DNA from: Bacteroidaceae bacterium
GTDB lineage: Bacteria > Bacteroidota > Bacteroidia > Bacteroidales > Bacteroidaceae
Direction: 5' to 3'
Assembly (NCBI GenBank): GCA_016280445.1
Contig: JAEEGS010000013.1
Coordinates: forward strand, 1 to 64,000
Length of the DNA stretch: 64,000 bases
Positions 17,292 through 27,589 of this stretch are shown piece after piece. A program made the position numbers and the translations under genes. Every line of letters starts with the position of its first letter. The stretch's first letter is position 1. A model generated the notes under the pieces. That model did not search any database and was not told where the DNA came from. It saw nothing but the letters and a program-made list of their open reading frames with translations.

Positions 17292-18037
17292 GCCAATGTC
17301 TCTTTAATCCAATCGAAACCTCTTTCTTCAATCTGCTGTGCCAGTTCTGCCGTACCTGTCTTGACTATATGTCCATCAATGAGCACATGGACAAAGTCAG
17401 GACGGATATAATCAAGCAGTCGCTGGTAATGGGTGATGACAATGGCACTTGTCTCTGCCGTCCGCAACTTGTTGAAACCTTCAGCCACAATACGAAGGGC
17501 ATCAACATCCAGACCAGAATCGGTCTCGTCAAGAATACAGAATGTAGGTTCCAACATCGCCATCTGGAATATCTCGTTGCGTTTGCGCTCGCCACCAGAA
17601 AAACCCTCATTTACTGAACGGTTCATCAGTTTCTGGTCTATCTCAACCAATTTCCGTTTCTCACGCATGATTTTCAAGAAATCGGTGGACTTGAGCGGTT
17701 CCTTTCCCATTGCTTCACGACGGGCATTGACTGCCGCACGCATAAAATTAGTCATGCTCACTCCTGGAATCTCTATAGGTGCCTGGAAAGACATGAAGAT
17801 ACCTGCATGGGCACGTGCTTCAGGGCTCATGGCAAGGAGGTCTTGCCCATTGAAGATGATGCTCCCTTCTGTTACTTCGTAGGAGGGGTTGCCCACAATG
17901 ACGTTAGAGAGGGTGGATTTGCCCGCACCATTAGTTCCCATCAGGGCGTGAATCTCACCATCCCGAATGGTCAAATCAATGCCTTTGAGTATCGCTTTGT
18001 CGCCAACTTGGGCATGGAGGTTTCTAATTTCTAACAT
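17288..18037 (-). CDS. sufC: Fe-S assembly ABC ATPase SufC
   Basis: The 249-residue soluble ABC ATPase has Walker A GTNGAGKST, the signature FSGGERKRNE, Walker B FCILDETDSGLD and the switch histidine in VITHYQRLLDYI. This full set is specific for SufC among ABC proteins. It drives conformational change in the SufB-SufC-SufD complex. It is coupled to sufD by a 4-base overlap. It is separated from sufB by an inserted methyltransferase gene that ends 16 bases upstream. Confidence 0.96.
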   Translation of the reverse strand: MLEIRNLHAQVGDKAILKGIDLTIRDGEIHALMGTNGAGKSTLSNVIVGNPSYEVTEGSIIFNGQDLLAMSPEARAHAGIFMSFQAPIEIPGVSMTNFMRAAVNARREAMGKEPLKSTDFLKIMREKRKLVEIDQKLMNRSVNEGFSGGERKRNEIFQMAMLEPTFCILDETDSGLDVDALRIVAEGFNKLRTAETSAIVITHYQRLLDYIRPDFVHVLIDGHIVKTGTAELAQQIEERGFDWIKETLA

Positions 18038-18053
18038 TTTTCTACTTTTCTAT

Positions 18054-18953
18054 TTATCTGTATATCAGACTGCGCAGACGCTGTTTATACTTATATGGAA
18101 GCATTTGTACAAAGAACTGGATAGTATTGTACCATGCGTATTTCATCTTCATCTTCAAGGTGTAAGAAGGACACTGCGACACCTCCAAGAGCGCCATGAG
18201 TTTATGCACATAAGCCTCTTTGTTTGCCTCTTGGGGATAATGCTCCAACTCCGATTTTTTTATAATGACGTTCACGATAAAACCATTATCCATAGTCTTA
18301 GTTTCCATCGTCGCAAAAGGGGCTATGATGTCATCTACGATTATACGTTTCTCCCTGTTCCATACCACCATCTGATGCGCTTCATTCGTACAGATATTAT
18401 ACCTATGAAAACCCTTATAGTGCTCCGCTTCAGCCTCATTAGGATGGTGGTTAAGGTAAAGACATCCTCCTACATCAAGCACATTTAATGCATCAAGAAT
18501 CCCTCTTATGGGATTGGAAGAGTGGTCTAAAGCGTTACTGATGATAATCAACTTCGCCCCCTTGTCAAAATGGGTGATGGAAAGATTCTCCATCATACCA
18601 AATTCTATGTCAGGCATATCACGATGATACCGCTCCTTTATTTTATTATAGAAAGAGGCCAAAGGATCTATATAATGTATTTCCAGAGGATGCATTCCAT
18701 CAGACGTTTCCACTTGATTGCCAAATGCATAACTCATTCCACATCCCACATCGAGCACTACAGGCCTGTCGAAACCCGCAAGAAAAGCAGAGGCATCAAA
18801 ACCAGCCAGCTGAATAGTCTTCCCAATGCGCGACCAATGCATCAGCCCATCAAAAGAGGTATTCCACCGATAAGTATTATTCCAAAAGGCCAATTCGTAA
18901 GGTATCCCTTCTATCCAATCCCAAAACTCCTGATCCCTTTCCATCACACACAT
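18054..18953 (-). CDS. SAM-dependent methyltransferase inserted in the suf operon
   Basis: The 299-residue protein (or 296, from the ATG at 18944) has a class I methyltransferase motif I (VVLDVGCGMSYAFG), an acidic position in IHYIDP, and IIISNALDHSSNPI in the motif IV region with GGCLYLNHHP after it. These mark a Rossmann methyltransferase of the kind often found with glycan or lipid synthesis genes. The target is unknown. The C-terminal basic and aromatic stretch (YKYKQRLRSLIY) could touch the membrane. It lies 8 bases after sufB and 16 before sufC, so it is co-transcribed. By eye its base composition is more A/T-rich than the suf genes, which hints at acquisition. No link to Fe-S assembly is known. 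Confidence 0.72.
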   Translation of the reverse strand: MCVMERDQEFWDWIEGIPYELAFWNNTYRWNTSFDGLMHWSRIGKTIQLAGFDASAFLAGFDRPVVLDVGCGMSYAFGNQVETSDGMHPLEIHYIDPLASFYNKIKERYHRDMPDIEFGMMENLSITHFDKGAKLIIISNALDHSSNPIRGILDALNVLDVGGCLYLNHHPNEAEAEHYKGFHRYNICTNEAHQMVVWNREKRIIVDDIIAPFATMETKTMDNGFIVNVIIKKSELEHYPQEANKEAYVHKLMALLEVSQCPSYTLKMKMKYAWYNTIQFFVQMLPYKYKQRLRSLIYR

Positions 18954-18961
18954 ATAATTCT

Positions 18962-20413
18962 TTATCCTACTGTTCCTTCAAGAGATACACTTAACAATTT
19001 CTGGGCTTCAACGGCAAACTCCATCGGAAGTTTGTTGAGTACATCTTTGGCATATCCGTTGACGATAAGACCCACAGCCTCTTCGGTGGAGATGCCTCGT
19101 TGGTTGCAGTAAAAGAGTTGGTCTTCGTTGATTTTTGAAGTGGTGGCTTCGTGCTCGACAGTGGCTGTGTTATTGTGAACATCCATATAAGGGAAGGTGT
19201 GGGCACCACACTGGCTGCCAAGCAGAAGAGAGTCGCACGAGGAATAGTTACGCGCACCATCAGCATGCTTACCTACCCGCACCAGTCCACGGTAGGAGTT
19301 CTGCGATTTGCCTGCAGAAATACCCTTTGAGATGATGGTGGAACGAGTGTTCTTGCCTAAATGTATCATCTTGGTACCCGTATCAGCCTCCTGATGGTTG
19401 TTGGTAACTGCCACCGAGTAGAACTCGGCTTGACTATTATCGCCACGCAATACACACGAGGGGTATTTCCAGGTGATTGCAGAGCCTGTTTCCACTTGTG
19501 TCCATGAGAGTTTACTGTTCACACCTCTGAGATCGCCACGCTTGGTCACGAGGTTGAGTACGCCACCACGACCTTCCGCATCACCCGGATACCAATTCTG
19601 TACCGTAGAATATTTCACCTCCGCATTGTCCATCACCACAATCTCAACAATGGCTGCATGCAATTGATTTTCATCACGCATCGGTGCCGTGCAACCCTCC
19701 AAATAGGAAACGTAGGATCCTTCGTCACACACAATGAGCGTGCGTTCAAACTGTCCTGTGTTACGAGCATTGATACGGAAGTAGGTGGAGAGTTCCATGG
19801 GACAACGTGTATTCTTGGGAATATACACGAAAGAGCCATCGGAGAACACGGCACTGTTAAGCGCTGCAAAATAGTTGTCTTTGGGCGGCACAACACTTCC
19901 AAGATACTTTCTCACAAGGTCTGGGTACTCTTTCACTGCCTCGCTGATGGAACAAAAGATGATGCCTTTCTCAGAAAGTTTCTCCTTGAAAGTGGTCTTC
20001 ACCGACACGGAATCCATCACAGCATCAACCGCAGTGCCAGAAAGTGCCAGCCGCTCCTCAAGAGGAATGCCCAACTTGTCAAAAGTCTTCATCAGTTCCG
20101 GGTCTATCTCATCCAACGACTGAGGTCCCTTCCCTCCCCTTCCCGTAGGGTCAGCATAATAGGATATGCCCTGATAATCTATTTCCGGCAGATGCACATG
20201 CCCCCATGAGGGTGGTTCTTGGGTGAGCCAATATCGATAGGCGTCCAGACGGTACTGCAACAACCATTCGGGCTCTCCTTTTTTCGACGATATGAGGCGA
20301 ATCACGTCCTCATTCAGTCCTTTGTCTATGATTTCTGTGTGTACATCGGTAGTGAAGCCATATTCGTACTTCTTTTCTGCCACCTGACGCACAAACTCGT
20401 TCTGCTCGCTCAT
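18962..20413 (-). CDS. sufB: Fe-S cluster scaffold protein SufB
   Basis: The start at 20413 ([10 protein letters not shown]) is set by an ATGA overlap with the cvpA stop; the upstream extension in frame lies inside cvpA. The 483-residue protein has the SufB core with [15 protein letters not shown], the conserved Cys in [18 protein letters not shown], [15 protein letters not shown] [10 protein letters not shown] and [21 protein letters not shown]. It is the scaffold on which Fe-S clusters form with SufC and SufD. Its length and motifs match the family closely. Confidence 0.96.
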   Translation of the reverse strand: MSEQNEFVRQVAEKKYEYGFTTDVHTEIIDKGLNEDVIRLISSKKGEPEWLLQYRLDAYRYWLTQEPPSWGHVHLPEIDYQGISYYADPTGRGGKGPQSLDEIDPELMKTFDKLGIPLEERLALSGTAVDAVMDSVSVKTTFKEKLSEKGIIFCSISEAVKEYPDLVRKYLGSVVPPKDNYFAALNSAVFSDGSFVYIPKNTRCPMELSTYFRINARNTGQFERTLIVCDEGSYVSYLEGCTAPMRDENQLHAAIVEIVVMDNAEVKYSTVQNWYPGDAEGRGGVLNLVTKRGDLRGVNSKLSWTQVETGSAITWKYPSCVLRGDNSQAEFYSVAVTNNHQEADTGTKMIHLGKNTRSTIISKGISAGKSQNSYRGLVRVGKHADGARNYSSCDSLLLGSQCGAHTFPYMDVHNNTATVEHEATTSKINEDQLFYCNQRGISTEEAVGLIVNGYAKDVLNKLPMEFAVEAQKLLSVSLEGTVG

Positions 20414-20985
20414 TCTGATTTCTTTGTAGGTTTGGCTTTCTTCGTCGCTTTTTCCACCACGGATTTCAATCCATATCTCGGCTCGCAACCATTCGCTATC
20501 TCGGTTGCATCAGTAACGAGCAGAATATCGGGAATAACCACCTGAGTGGCATGCTTCATACTGTAATAGATGTCAGGGCGCTCACTAAGTTTCTGCGGTT
20601 TAAAACCTGCGTTGCTGGCTACAAAATCGAAGAGATTGAGCGCCACACTCAGTATCAGAGCATAGCAAACCACACCGACGAAAGCACCCAACAAGCGATT
20701 GAGAAAGTTTAGTTTCAGTTTCTTGAAAAATTCCGTAAAGAAAGCGGCAAGCCATCCCAATCCTATCGGCACCACAATGACGATCAGCACAAAAGCAACA
20801 AGGCGACCAAAACCAATGCTGGCACCCGTCTTATCGGCTAAAAAGTCGCCAAACTGGTGATACAGCGTAGCCGCCAAAAGCAGACCTACCGCCACACCCA
20901 AAAAGTGAGCTACTTGCTTGAAGGCCCCTTGCTTAAAGCCGATGATACCACCAACAATAAGCACAATGTAAATCAGTATTTCCAT
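20410..20985 (-). CDS. CvpA family membrane protein
   Basis: The 191-residue protein has four predicted hydrophobic helices (starting [20 protein letters not shown]) and a basic C-terminal tail ([14 protein letters not shown]). GxxxGxxKQ near the first helix is typical of the CvpA family, first linked to colicin V production in E. coli. The molecular role is not settled. It lies between infB and sufB in the same operon and overlaps sufB by 4 bases. Its strand, spacing and family leave little doubt. Confidence 0.85.
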   Translation of the reverse strand: MEILIYIVLIVGGIIGFKQGAFKQVAHFLGVAVGLLLAATLYHQFGDFLADKTGASIGFGRLVAFVLIVIVVPIGLGWLAAFFTEFFKKLKLNFLNRLLGAFVGVVCYALILSVALNLFDFVASNAGFKPQKLSERPDIYYSMKHATQVVIPDILLVTDATEIANGCEPRYGLKSVVEKATKKAKPTKKSE

Positions 20986-21077
20986 TCCCTTTTTCGATAT
21001 GAACCCACGGATTCCTCCGCACTAAAGACATGTTCCAAGAACTTTACCATTCTCAGAACATGCCTAAAAAGCTTTTA

Positions 21078-23927
21078 TCAGAGTTTTGCTTTAACTTCCA
21101 CTTCTGTGTAGGTCTCCAGCACGTCGCCTTCACGAATGTCGTTGTAGTTGACGATGGAGAGGCCACACTCGAAGTCGCGTCCCACTTCTTTCACGTCATC
21201 CTTGAAACGCTTGAGCGCGAGGATGTCGCCTGTGTGCACCACGATACCGTCGCGAACCACTCGCACCTTGTCGCTGCGGTGGACTTTCCCTTCGGTCACC
21301 CAGCAGCCGGCCACGGTGCCGACTTTGGTGATGTGGTAAACCTGACGCACTTCGACCTGTGCGGTCACTTCTTCCTTGAGTGTCGGTGCAAGCATGCCTT
21401 CCATGGCGTCTTTCACTTCTTCGATGGCATCGTAGATGATGGAGTAAAGACGGATGTCAACGCCGTATTGCTCAGCGAGACGACGGGCTGCGGCTGAAGG
21501 ACGCACCTGGAAACCGATGATGATGACGTTCTCGGAAGCGTGTGCCAGTTCTACATCGTTTTCGCTGATTTGTCCTACGGCCTTATGGATGACATTGACT
21601 TGAATCTTTTCAGTAGAGAGTTTGATAAGCGAATCGGAGAGTGCCTCGATGGAGCCGTCCACGTCGCCCTTGACGATGAGGTTAAGTTCCTTGAAGTCTC
21701 CCAGTGCGATACGGCGACCAAGTTCGTCGAGGGTGAGGCGTGTCTGGGTGCGCAAGCCCTGCTCTCGTTTGAGTTGTTCACGCTTGTTGCATATTTCGCG
21801 GGCTTCCTGCTCGGTCTCCATCACATGGAAGGTGTCGCCTGCTGTGGGTGCTCCGTTCAGGCCCAGGATGACTGCAGGTTCGGCTGGCAGTGCTTTTTCG
21901 ATACGCTGGCCTCGCTCGTTGAACATGGCTTTGATGCGACCGTAGTGCGTACCTGCGAGCACGATGTCGCCCTGATGGAGTGTGCCGTTCTGCACGAGCA
22001 CTGTGGCTACATAGCCTCGTCCTTTGTCGAGTGTGGACTCGATGATGGAACCTGTTGCCTTGCGGTCAGGGTTGGCTTTGAGGTCAAGCATTTCTGCTTC
22101 GAGCAGGACTTTGTCCATCAGTTCTTCCACTCCGATGCCTTTCTTGGCACTGATGTCCTGACTCTGGTATTTTCCTCCCCATTCTTCCACAAGCAGGTTC
22201 ATGCCTGCGAGTTGTTCCTTGATTTTGTCGGGGTTAGCGCCTGGCTTGTCTATTTTGTTGATGGCAAAGACCATAGGAACTCCTGCTGCCTGTGCGTGTG
22301 CGATGGCTTCTTTCGTCTGAGGCATCACATCGTCGTCAGCTGCCACAATAATGATGGCGATGTCGGTCACCTTCGCGCCACGGGCTCGCATGGCGGTGAA
22401 CGCTTCGTGACCCGGGGTATCGAGGAAGGTGATGCGACGACCGTCCTTCATCTTCACATTGTAGGCTCCGATGTGCTGGGTGATGCCTCCTGCCTCGCCT
22501 GCTATCACATTCGTCTTGCGGATATAGTCAAGGAGGGATGTCTTACCATGGTCAACGTGACCCATCACCGTAATGATGGGTGCTCGACGCTGGAGGTCTT
22601 CTTCCCTGTCCTCGGTCTCTTCGATGGCATTGGAGACTTCTTCCGATACATAATTAGTGGTGAAGCCAAATTCTTCGGCTACGATGTTGATGGTCTCGGC
22701 ATCAAGACGCTGGTTGATGCTCACCATCATGCCTATGGACATACAGGTGCCTATCACTTTCGTAACGGGCACATCCATCATGGTGGCCAATTCGTTGGCG
22801 GTCACGAACTCGGTAATCTTCAGCACCTTGCTCTCCGCATTCTCTGCCATTTCCTCTTCCACCATGCGTTCATGGATGGCGTGACGCTTGTCCTTGCGGT
22901 ATTTCACGCCCTTCTTCTCCTGCTTGGCTGTGAGACGTGCAAGTGTCTCTTTCACCTGCTTTGCCACTTCTTCCTCGCTCAGTTCCTGTGGCTTCGGAGG
23001 TTGTTTCTTCTTGTTCTTCTTTTTGCCTTGAGCCTGTTGCTGAGCCTGCTGGTTCTTCTGCTGTTGGGCATTGGGCTGATTGGTTTTACCGCTCTGCTTC
23101 TTGGCCTGACTCTGTTGGGCACTGCTCTGCTTGGCGGCTGCATCAATGTCCACTTTGTTGCTGCTGATGCGGTTACGCTTTTTCTTCTGTCCTCCTTGAA
23201 CAGCCTGCCCCTCTGTAGCGCCTTGGGCGGCTTGACGCTCCTTGCGGCGCTCGGCCTTGCTCTTGCGGTCAGGACGAGTTTTACTGTTCAGGCTCGACAG
23301 GTCGATGAAGCCCACCTGCTTGAACTGCACACCGACTTCAGCGGGTGCAGCCAGACGATAAACTCCGTTTTCATCCTGTTCCAAACGTTCTGCTGGAGAG
23401 AGTTTGCCCGATTTCTTCTTGGGTTCCTCCTGCGATGCTTCAGCCTCAGCCTGCGGAGTCACCTCCTCAGCTGGTTGTGGAGCCACTTCTTCCTCTTTCT
23501 GTACATCCGGTTGTGGAACCTGTTCAACAGGGGCAGTTTCCACAACCTCCACTTTCTGCTCCTTCTCTTTCTTCTCGGGAGCAGGCGCAGAGTTCTTCAG
23601 GTCGTTGATGTTACCAACAATCTTCAATTGAGGCTTCCGGGCGGCTTTTTCCCTCTCCTGACGTTCCTTTTCCTCACGGGCTGCTTGCTGGCGCTCACGT
23701 TTTTCCTGCTGCTCCTTTTCCTTCTGATTTTGAATCTGTTGTTTCGTAGCGGCATTTTGTTTCATGTCTTCGCCAAACTCCTTCTGAAGCAGTGCGTACT
23801 GTTCATCCGTAATTTTAGCGTTAGGCGTAGCGTCTTGCAAAGCCATACCCTTTTTCTGTAGGAACTGCGCCACGGTGTTGATTCCCACATTGAGTTCTTT
23901 TAATGCTTTATTTAATCTTACTGCCAT
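21078..23927 (-). CDS. infB: Translation initiation factor IF-2
   Basis: The 949-residue protein has an IF2_N domain ([17 protein letters not shown]), a long low-complexity region rich in K, E, Q, A and P (about residues 55-330) and a second IF2_N segment near 370. The GTPase domain has [14 protein letters not shown] near residue 455, DTPGHEAF and NKID. Domains II-IV follow, with the tRNA-binding C-terminus at the end. It recruits initiator tRNA to the 30S subunit. The charged linker is typical of Bacteroidetes IF-2. It lies downstream of nusA with a 103-base gap in which nothing else was seen. Confidence 0.97.
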   Translation of the reverse strand: MAVRLNKALKELNVGINTVAQFLQKKGMALQDATPNAKITDEQYALLQKEFGEDMKQNAATKQQIQNQKEKEQQEKRERQQAAREEKERQEREKAARKPQLKIVGNINDLKNSAPAPEKKEKEQKVEVVETAPVEQVPQPDVQKEEEVAPQPAEEVTPQAEAEASQEEPKKKSGKLSPAERLEQDENGVYRLAAPAEVGVQFKQVGFIDLSSLNSKTRPDRKSKAERRKERQAAQGATEGQAVQGGQKKKRNRISSNKVDIDAAAKQSSAQQSQAKKQSGKTNQPNAQQQKNQQAQQQAQGKKKNKKKQPPKPQELSEEEVAKQVKETLARLTAKQEKKGVKYRKDKRHAIHERMVEEEMAENAESKVLKITEFVTANELATMMDVPVTKVIGTCMSIGMMVSINQRLDAETINIVAEEFGFTTNYVSEEVSNAIEETEDREEDLQRRAPIITVMGHVDHGKTSLLDYIRKTNVIAGEAGGITQHIGAYNVKMKDGRRITFLDTPGHEAFTAMRARGAKVTDIAIIIVAADDDVMPQTKEAIAHAQAAGVPMVFAINKIDKPGANPDKIKEQLAGMNLLVEEWGGKYQSQDISAKKGIGVEELMDKVLLEAEMLDLKANPDRKATGSIIESTLDKGRGYVATVLVQNGTLHQGDIVLAGTHYGRIKAMFNERGQRIEKALPAEPAVILGLNGAPTAGDTFHVMETEQEAREICNKREQLKREQGLRTQTRLTLDELGRRIALGDFKELNLIVKGDVDGSIEALSDSLIKLSTEKIQVNVIHKAVGQISENDVELAHASENVIIIGFQVRPSAAARRLAEQYGVDIRLYSIIYDAIEEVKDAMEGMLAPTLKEEVTAQVEVRQVYHITKVGTVAGCWVTEGKVHRSDKVRVVRDGIVVHTGDILALKRFKDDVKEVGRDFECGLSIVNYNDIREGDVLETYTEVEVKAKL

Positions 23928-24030
23928 CTTTTGTTTACAATTTTGTCATTCACAATGTATTTGTCCCTATTTGCAATCCCCATCTTCACCGCATGGCAGA
24001 TGGTTGATTGTTAAACGATTGTAAATGTAC

Positions 24031-25293
24031 TTACTCTTCAAATTCGGCTTTAAGGATGCGGAGCACCTCATCCACTGTGTCTTCCTCAAGGTCGGCCTTC
24101 TCCACCAGCATGGCACGTGGTGCATCCAACACGCTCTTGGCTGTTTCAAGACCAAGGCTCTTGATGGAATCAATAATCCAAGGCTCAATCTCATCCTTGA
24201 ATTCATCCAGATAGATGTCTTCCTCATCTGGCTCTTCGCCATTGAGTTCACGGAACACGTCAATGGTATATCCAGTCAGCATACTGGCCAACTTAATATT
24301 GTCACCATTCTTACCGATAGCCAAACTTACTTGGTCAGGCTGCAAATACACGTCAGCCTTCTTCTTCTCCTCGTCCAACGAGATGGAAATGATTGCTGCC
24401 GGACTCAGGGCACGCTGGATAAACAACTTGATATTGCTGGTATAATTAATAACGTCAATGTTCTCATTGTGAAGTTCACGCACAATTCCATGGATACGGC
24501 TACCCTTCACACCCACACAGGCACCCACCGGATCAACGCGCTCATTGTAACTTTCCACAGCAATCTTGGCTCTTTCACCCGGAATGCGGGCAATACGCTG
24601 CACGGTGATGAGACCATCGTTGATTTCTGGCACTTCCTGCTCCAACAGACGGCGCAAGAACTCAGGAGAAGTACGCGAGAGGATGATTTTCGGATTGTTG
24701 TTCAGATTCTCCACACGGAGCACCACAGCACGCGCTGTCTCGCCCTTACGGAAGAAGTCGCCAGGAATCTGCTCGCTCTTCGGCAACAAAAGTTCGTTAC
24801 CCTCATCGTCAAGCAGCAACATCTCACGCTTCCATATCTGATACACTTCTCCACTGATGATTTGTCCAACCTTATCTACATACTTATTGTAAAGGTTGTC
24901 ATGCTCCAAATCCAGAATCTTGCTGGCCATCGTCTGACGCAGCGTGAGGATAGCACGGCGGCCGAACTTCGAGAACTCCACACGTTCACTCACCTCTTCA
25001 CCTACTTCGAAATCCTTGTCAATCTTCTGTGCCTCAGTCAGAGCAATCTCCGCATTTTCGTTCTTCACCATGCCATCTTCCACCACCACACGGTTGCGGT
25101 AGATTTCGAAGTCGCCTTTGTCTGGGTTCACAATCACGTCAAAATTCTCGTCCGAGCCATAAGTTTTCTGCAGCACGCTACGGAAACTATCCTCGATTAC
25201 ACTCACCAAAGTGATACGGTCAATGTTTTTGGTTTCCTTGAAATCTTTAAAAGTGTCAATCAAGTTAACACGATCTGTTACTTTTTTTGCCAT
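24031..25293 (-). CDS. nusA: Transcription elongation/termination factor NusA
   Basis: The 420-residue protein contains the RNA polymerase-binding N-terminal domain, an S1 domain (about residues 135-205, GEVYQIWKREMLLLDD), and two KH domains (VGACVGVKGSRIHGI and VSLAIGKNGDNIKLA). A short acidic C-terminal segment replaces the repeats found in proteobacterial NusA. It binds the elongating polymerase and modulates pausing and termination. The rimP-nusA-infB order is widely conserved. Confidence 0.96.
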   Translation of the reverse strand: MAKKVTDRVNLIDTFKDFKETKNIDRITLVSVIEDSFRSVLQKTYGSDENFDVIVNPDKGDFEIYRNRVVVEDGMVKNENAEIALTEAQKIDKDFEVGEEVSERVEFSKFGRRAILTLRQTMASKILDLEHDNLYNKYVDKVGQIISGEVYQIWKREMLLLDDEGNELLLPKSEQIPGDFFRKGETARAVVLRVENLNNNPKIILSRTSPEFLRRLLEQEVPEINDGLITVQRIARIPGERAKIAVESYNERVDPVGACVGVKGSRIHGIVRELHNENIDVINYTSNIKLFIQRALSPAAIISISLDEEKKKADVYLQPDQVSLAIGKNGDNIKLASMLTGYTIDVFRELNGEEPDEEDIYLDEFKDEIEPWIIDSIKSLGLETAKSVLDAPRAMLVEKADLEEDTVDEVLRILKAEFEE

Positions 25294-25388
25294 TGTATTA
25301 TAATTTTTTTATTTCTTGCATGTTGATGATTTGAGAATCACGTCTCAACCGCGTGGTCACACACCACAGGAAGAGTCTACGAATCCTC

Positions 25389-25856
25389 TTACTTAAAATC
25401 AATGATATTCTTCACCCACTTCACGTCCCCATAACCAAAGGCTTTATCCACCTCCACCATCTGTGGGCGCTTCTTTCCTTCCATTCTCTGCTTCTCCAAA
25501 ACGGTAACCACAAAGCCATTCTCGTCTGCGCTCTTCAGGCAGCCCTCCATTTTCTTCCCCTCTGCCGTGAGCACTTCCACGTCATAGCCGATGGAATTGA
25601 CATATTGCTGCAACACCTTCATCGGCTGACCAATGCCAGCCGAGCCCACTTCCAACTCAAAGTCTTCCACATCACGGTCGAAGTGTTCTTCGATGAAACG
25701 GCTCAATTCACAGCAATCCTCAATCCAGACGCCATCCTTGTGGTCAATTTCCACGGTGATTTTGTTTTCCTGGTCAACCGTTGCGTCCACCAGAAAATAC
25801 TCTTTGCCTTCCAGCCACTCAAGGGCCAGTTCCTTCACTTTGTTCTTGTCAATCAT
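25389..25856 (-). CDS. rimP: Ribosome maturation factor RimP
   Basis: The 155-residue protein begins MIDKNKVKELALEWL and has the family motif DCCELSRFIEEHFDRDVEDFELEVGSAG followed by the SH3-like C-terminal half. It assists late maturation of the 30S subunit. It is the first gene of the minus-strand operon, with the promoter box at 25920-25927 and nusA 95 bases downstream. Confidence 0.93.
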   Translation of the reverse strand: MIDKNKVKELALEWLEGKEYFLVDATVDQENKITVEIDHKDGVWIEDCCELSRFIEEHFDRDVEDFELEVGSAGIGQPMKVLQQYVNSIGYDVEVLTAEGKKMEGCLKSADENGFVVTVLEKQRMEGKKRPQMVEVDKAFGYGDVKWVKNIIDFK

Positions 25857-25919
25857 ATTTTTAAGCTTTTCCTCGCAAAGAAAAGAGGGAACTTTTCAGT
25901 CCCCTCATTCATTGCGGTG

Positions 25920-25927
25920 CAAAGGTA
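25920..25927 (-). promoter_or_regulatory. Promoter of the rimP-nusA-infB-cvpA-suf operon
   Basis: The minus strand reads TACCTTTGCACC, 64 bases before rimP. It is the only clear box found for the following eight genes, so it may drive them all. Confidence 0.75.
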
Positions 25928-26044
25928 CGCATTTTCTTCCCACATCACCAAACTTTTTCCCACATATTCTATATATAGGCGTGTTTTTTATGCTAAAAAA
26001 CGTTATTTTAGCGATTTTCTGATGACAATATGAAAAGAAATGTG

Positions 26045-26052
26045 TACTTTTG
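26045..26052 (+). promoter_or_regulatory. Promoter of the VTC-domain gene cluster
   Basis: TACTTTTG lies 32 bases before the ATG at 26084 and is divergent from the rimP promoter. It is a near-consensus -7 box. Confidence 0.6.
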
Positions 26053-26083
26053 TACGCTTTTTTCACTTTTACGGCCTAACTAC

Positions 26084-26875
26084 ATGCACAACACCGACAG
26101 AGAAATACAGGAACTCTTAGGCTCTATGACTCCCATCACACTCGAGCAGATGTCAGACATTCGCTTGATGAACCGCCTAGACACCAAATACGTGGCGTCG
26201 AAGGCACAATTGGTGCGTTTACTCCAGTTGGTACAGGACAAATACTACGTGCAGGAAACGTTAGAACGAAGAATCATCCCCTATCTAACCACCTACTACG
26301 ACACGAATGACCACCTCATGTACATGATGCACCACAACGGACGGGCACGGCGCATGAAGGTGCGGGTGAGGACGTACGTAGCCAGCAAGTTGACCTTCTT
26401 GGAAGTGAAGAACAAGAACAATCATGCCCGTACGAAGAAAAAACGCATAGAAGTGCCGTCGCAAGACAACTTTCGAGGCACGGACGGAGCGCACGAACTG
26501 GTACAGCGGAAAACAGGTCTTGACCTCGACCGACTGAATGCCGTGGTGCGCAACCAGTTCGACCGTGTCACATTGGTGAACAAAGGGAAGACGGAACGGC
26601 TGACCATCGACTTTAACATTGGCTTTCACAACTTCGAGACCAATCACGACCATGCGACAGACCAATTGGTCATCATAGAGTTGAAGCGCGATGGCAATGT
26701 CTTTTCACCCGTATGCAACCTGCTCCGCGATATCCATGTACACCCCACAGGCTTTTCGAAGTGTTGTATTGGCATGGCGTTGACCGACCCTGGCTTGAAA
26801 CAAAATAACTTCAAACCGAAACTCCGCAACCTGGAGAAAATCAACGGACGGAGATTTATCGACCACGAATTATAA
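26084..26875 (+). CDS. VTC-domain protein (polyphosphate polymerase family)
   Basis: The start at 26084 (MHNTDREIQELL) follows the promoter; the frame from 26030 would begin before it. The 263-residue protein matches the VTC/triphosphate-tunnel type: RLDTKYVASKAQL, YYDTNDHLMYMMHHNG, RRMKVRVRTY, TFLEVKNK and VIIELKRDG supply the basic and acidic tunnel residues. Such proteins make polyphosphate from nucleotide in eukaryotes. In bacteria they commonly neighbour DUF4956 and surface-protein genes and their product is less certain. It starts a five-gene cluster. Confidence 0.85.
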   Translation: MHNTDREIQELLGSMTPITLEQMSDIRLMNRLDTKYVASKAQLVRLLQLVQDKYYVQETLERRIIPYLTTYYDTNDHLMYMMHHNGRARRMKVRVRTYVASKLTFLEVKNKNNHARTKKKRIEVPSQDNFRGTDGAHELVQRKTGLDLDRLNAVVRNQFDRVTLVNKGKTERLTIDFNIGFHNFETNHDHATDQLVIIELKRDGNVFSPVCNLLRDIHVHPTGFSKCCIGMALTDPGLKQNNFKPKLRNLEKINGRRFIDHEL

Positions 26876-26890
26876 AACTAAAAAAACTAT

Positions 26891-27589
26891 ATGGACGCAA
26901 TTAACGACTTTCTGGCAGTGTTGTCCAGTGACACGTGTCGAATTCTCGACCTGCTGCTACGACTCACCATCAACACCATCTTCACCATCATTATCGCCCG
27001 TGCCTTCTACTTTCCGAAAGCACGTCGTCGCGACTTCTTCTTCACCTATATTCTGGTAGGCTTCTGCATCTTCATGCTCATCCACCTGATGGGTGATGCC
27101 AAAATCAAAACAGGTATAGCGATGGGACTTTTCGCCATCTTCTGCATCATGCGCTACCGCACAGAATCGGTGCCAATCCGCGAGATGACCTACCTGTTCC
27201 TCATCATCTCGTTGGCCGCTATCAATGGTTTGGCATGGGCAGCCGACATCTCTCCCAAGCATCCTGAATTTGCAGGACCGCTCATGACGAGTATGGGAGA
27301 GTTGATTCTGACCGACCTCGTGTTCGTGTTGGGCGTATGGATTGCCGAGGCCAACAAACTGGTGAAGAGTCTCTCTTCCAAGTACATCAAATATGACAAG
27401 ATTGACCTTATCAAGCCCAGTTGCCGTAAGGAACTCATCGAAGATTTGAAGGCTCGTACCGGCTTGGACATTACCCACGTATCTATCGGTTCCATTGACT
27501 TCCTGAAGGACATGGCACTTATCAAAATTTACTATAATACCGACGAGGAAGACGAGTCGGCACAAAAAATGCCAAAGGAATATGCATAA
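26891..27589 (+). CDS. DUF4956 membrane protein
   Basis: The 232-residue protein has an N-terminal membrane part of about four helices (DLLLRLTINTIFTIIIARAF; ILVGFCIFMLIHLM; GLFAIFCIMRYRTE; the last two flank a loop with IREMTYLFLIISLAAINGL). A cytoplasmic alpha/beta tail of roughly 80 residues (DLKARTGLDITHVSIGSIDF) follows. This layout is typical of DUF4956, a partner of VTC proteins in many genomes. It may channel or sense the VTC product; that is inference. The gap to the VTC gene is 15 bases. Confidence 0.82.
   Translation: MDAINDFLAVLSSDTCRILDLLLRLTINTIFTIIIARAFYFPKARRRDFFFTYILVGFCIFMLIHLMGDAKIKTGIAMGLFAIFCIMRYRTESVPIREMTYLFLIISLAAINGLAWAADISPKHPEFAGPLMTSMGELILTDLVFVLGVWIAEANKLVKSLSSKYIKYDKIDLIKPSCRKELIEDLKARTGLDITHVSIGSIDFLKDMALIKIYYNTDEEDESAQKMPKEYA

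Noticed and set aside
21540..23861. 773-codon open frame on the plus strand opposite infB
   Set aside because: It is antisense to a clear infB and reflects codon use in that gene; its translation is a leucine-rich mixture without domains.
24025..25326. 433-codon open frame opposite nusA
   Set aside because: Antisense to a well-conserved gene, with no recognisable domain or promoter.
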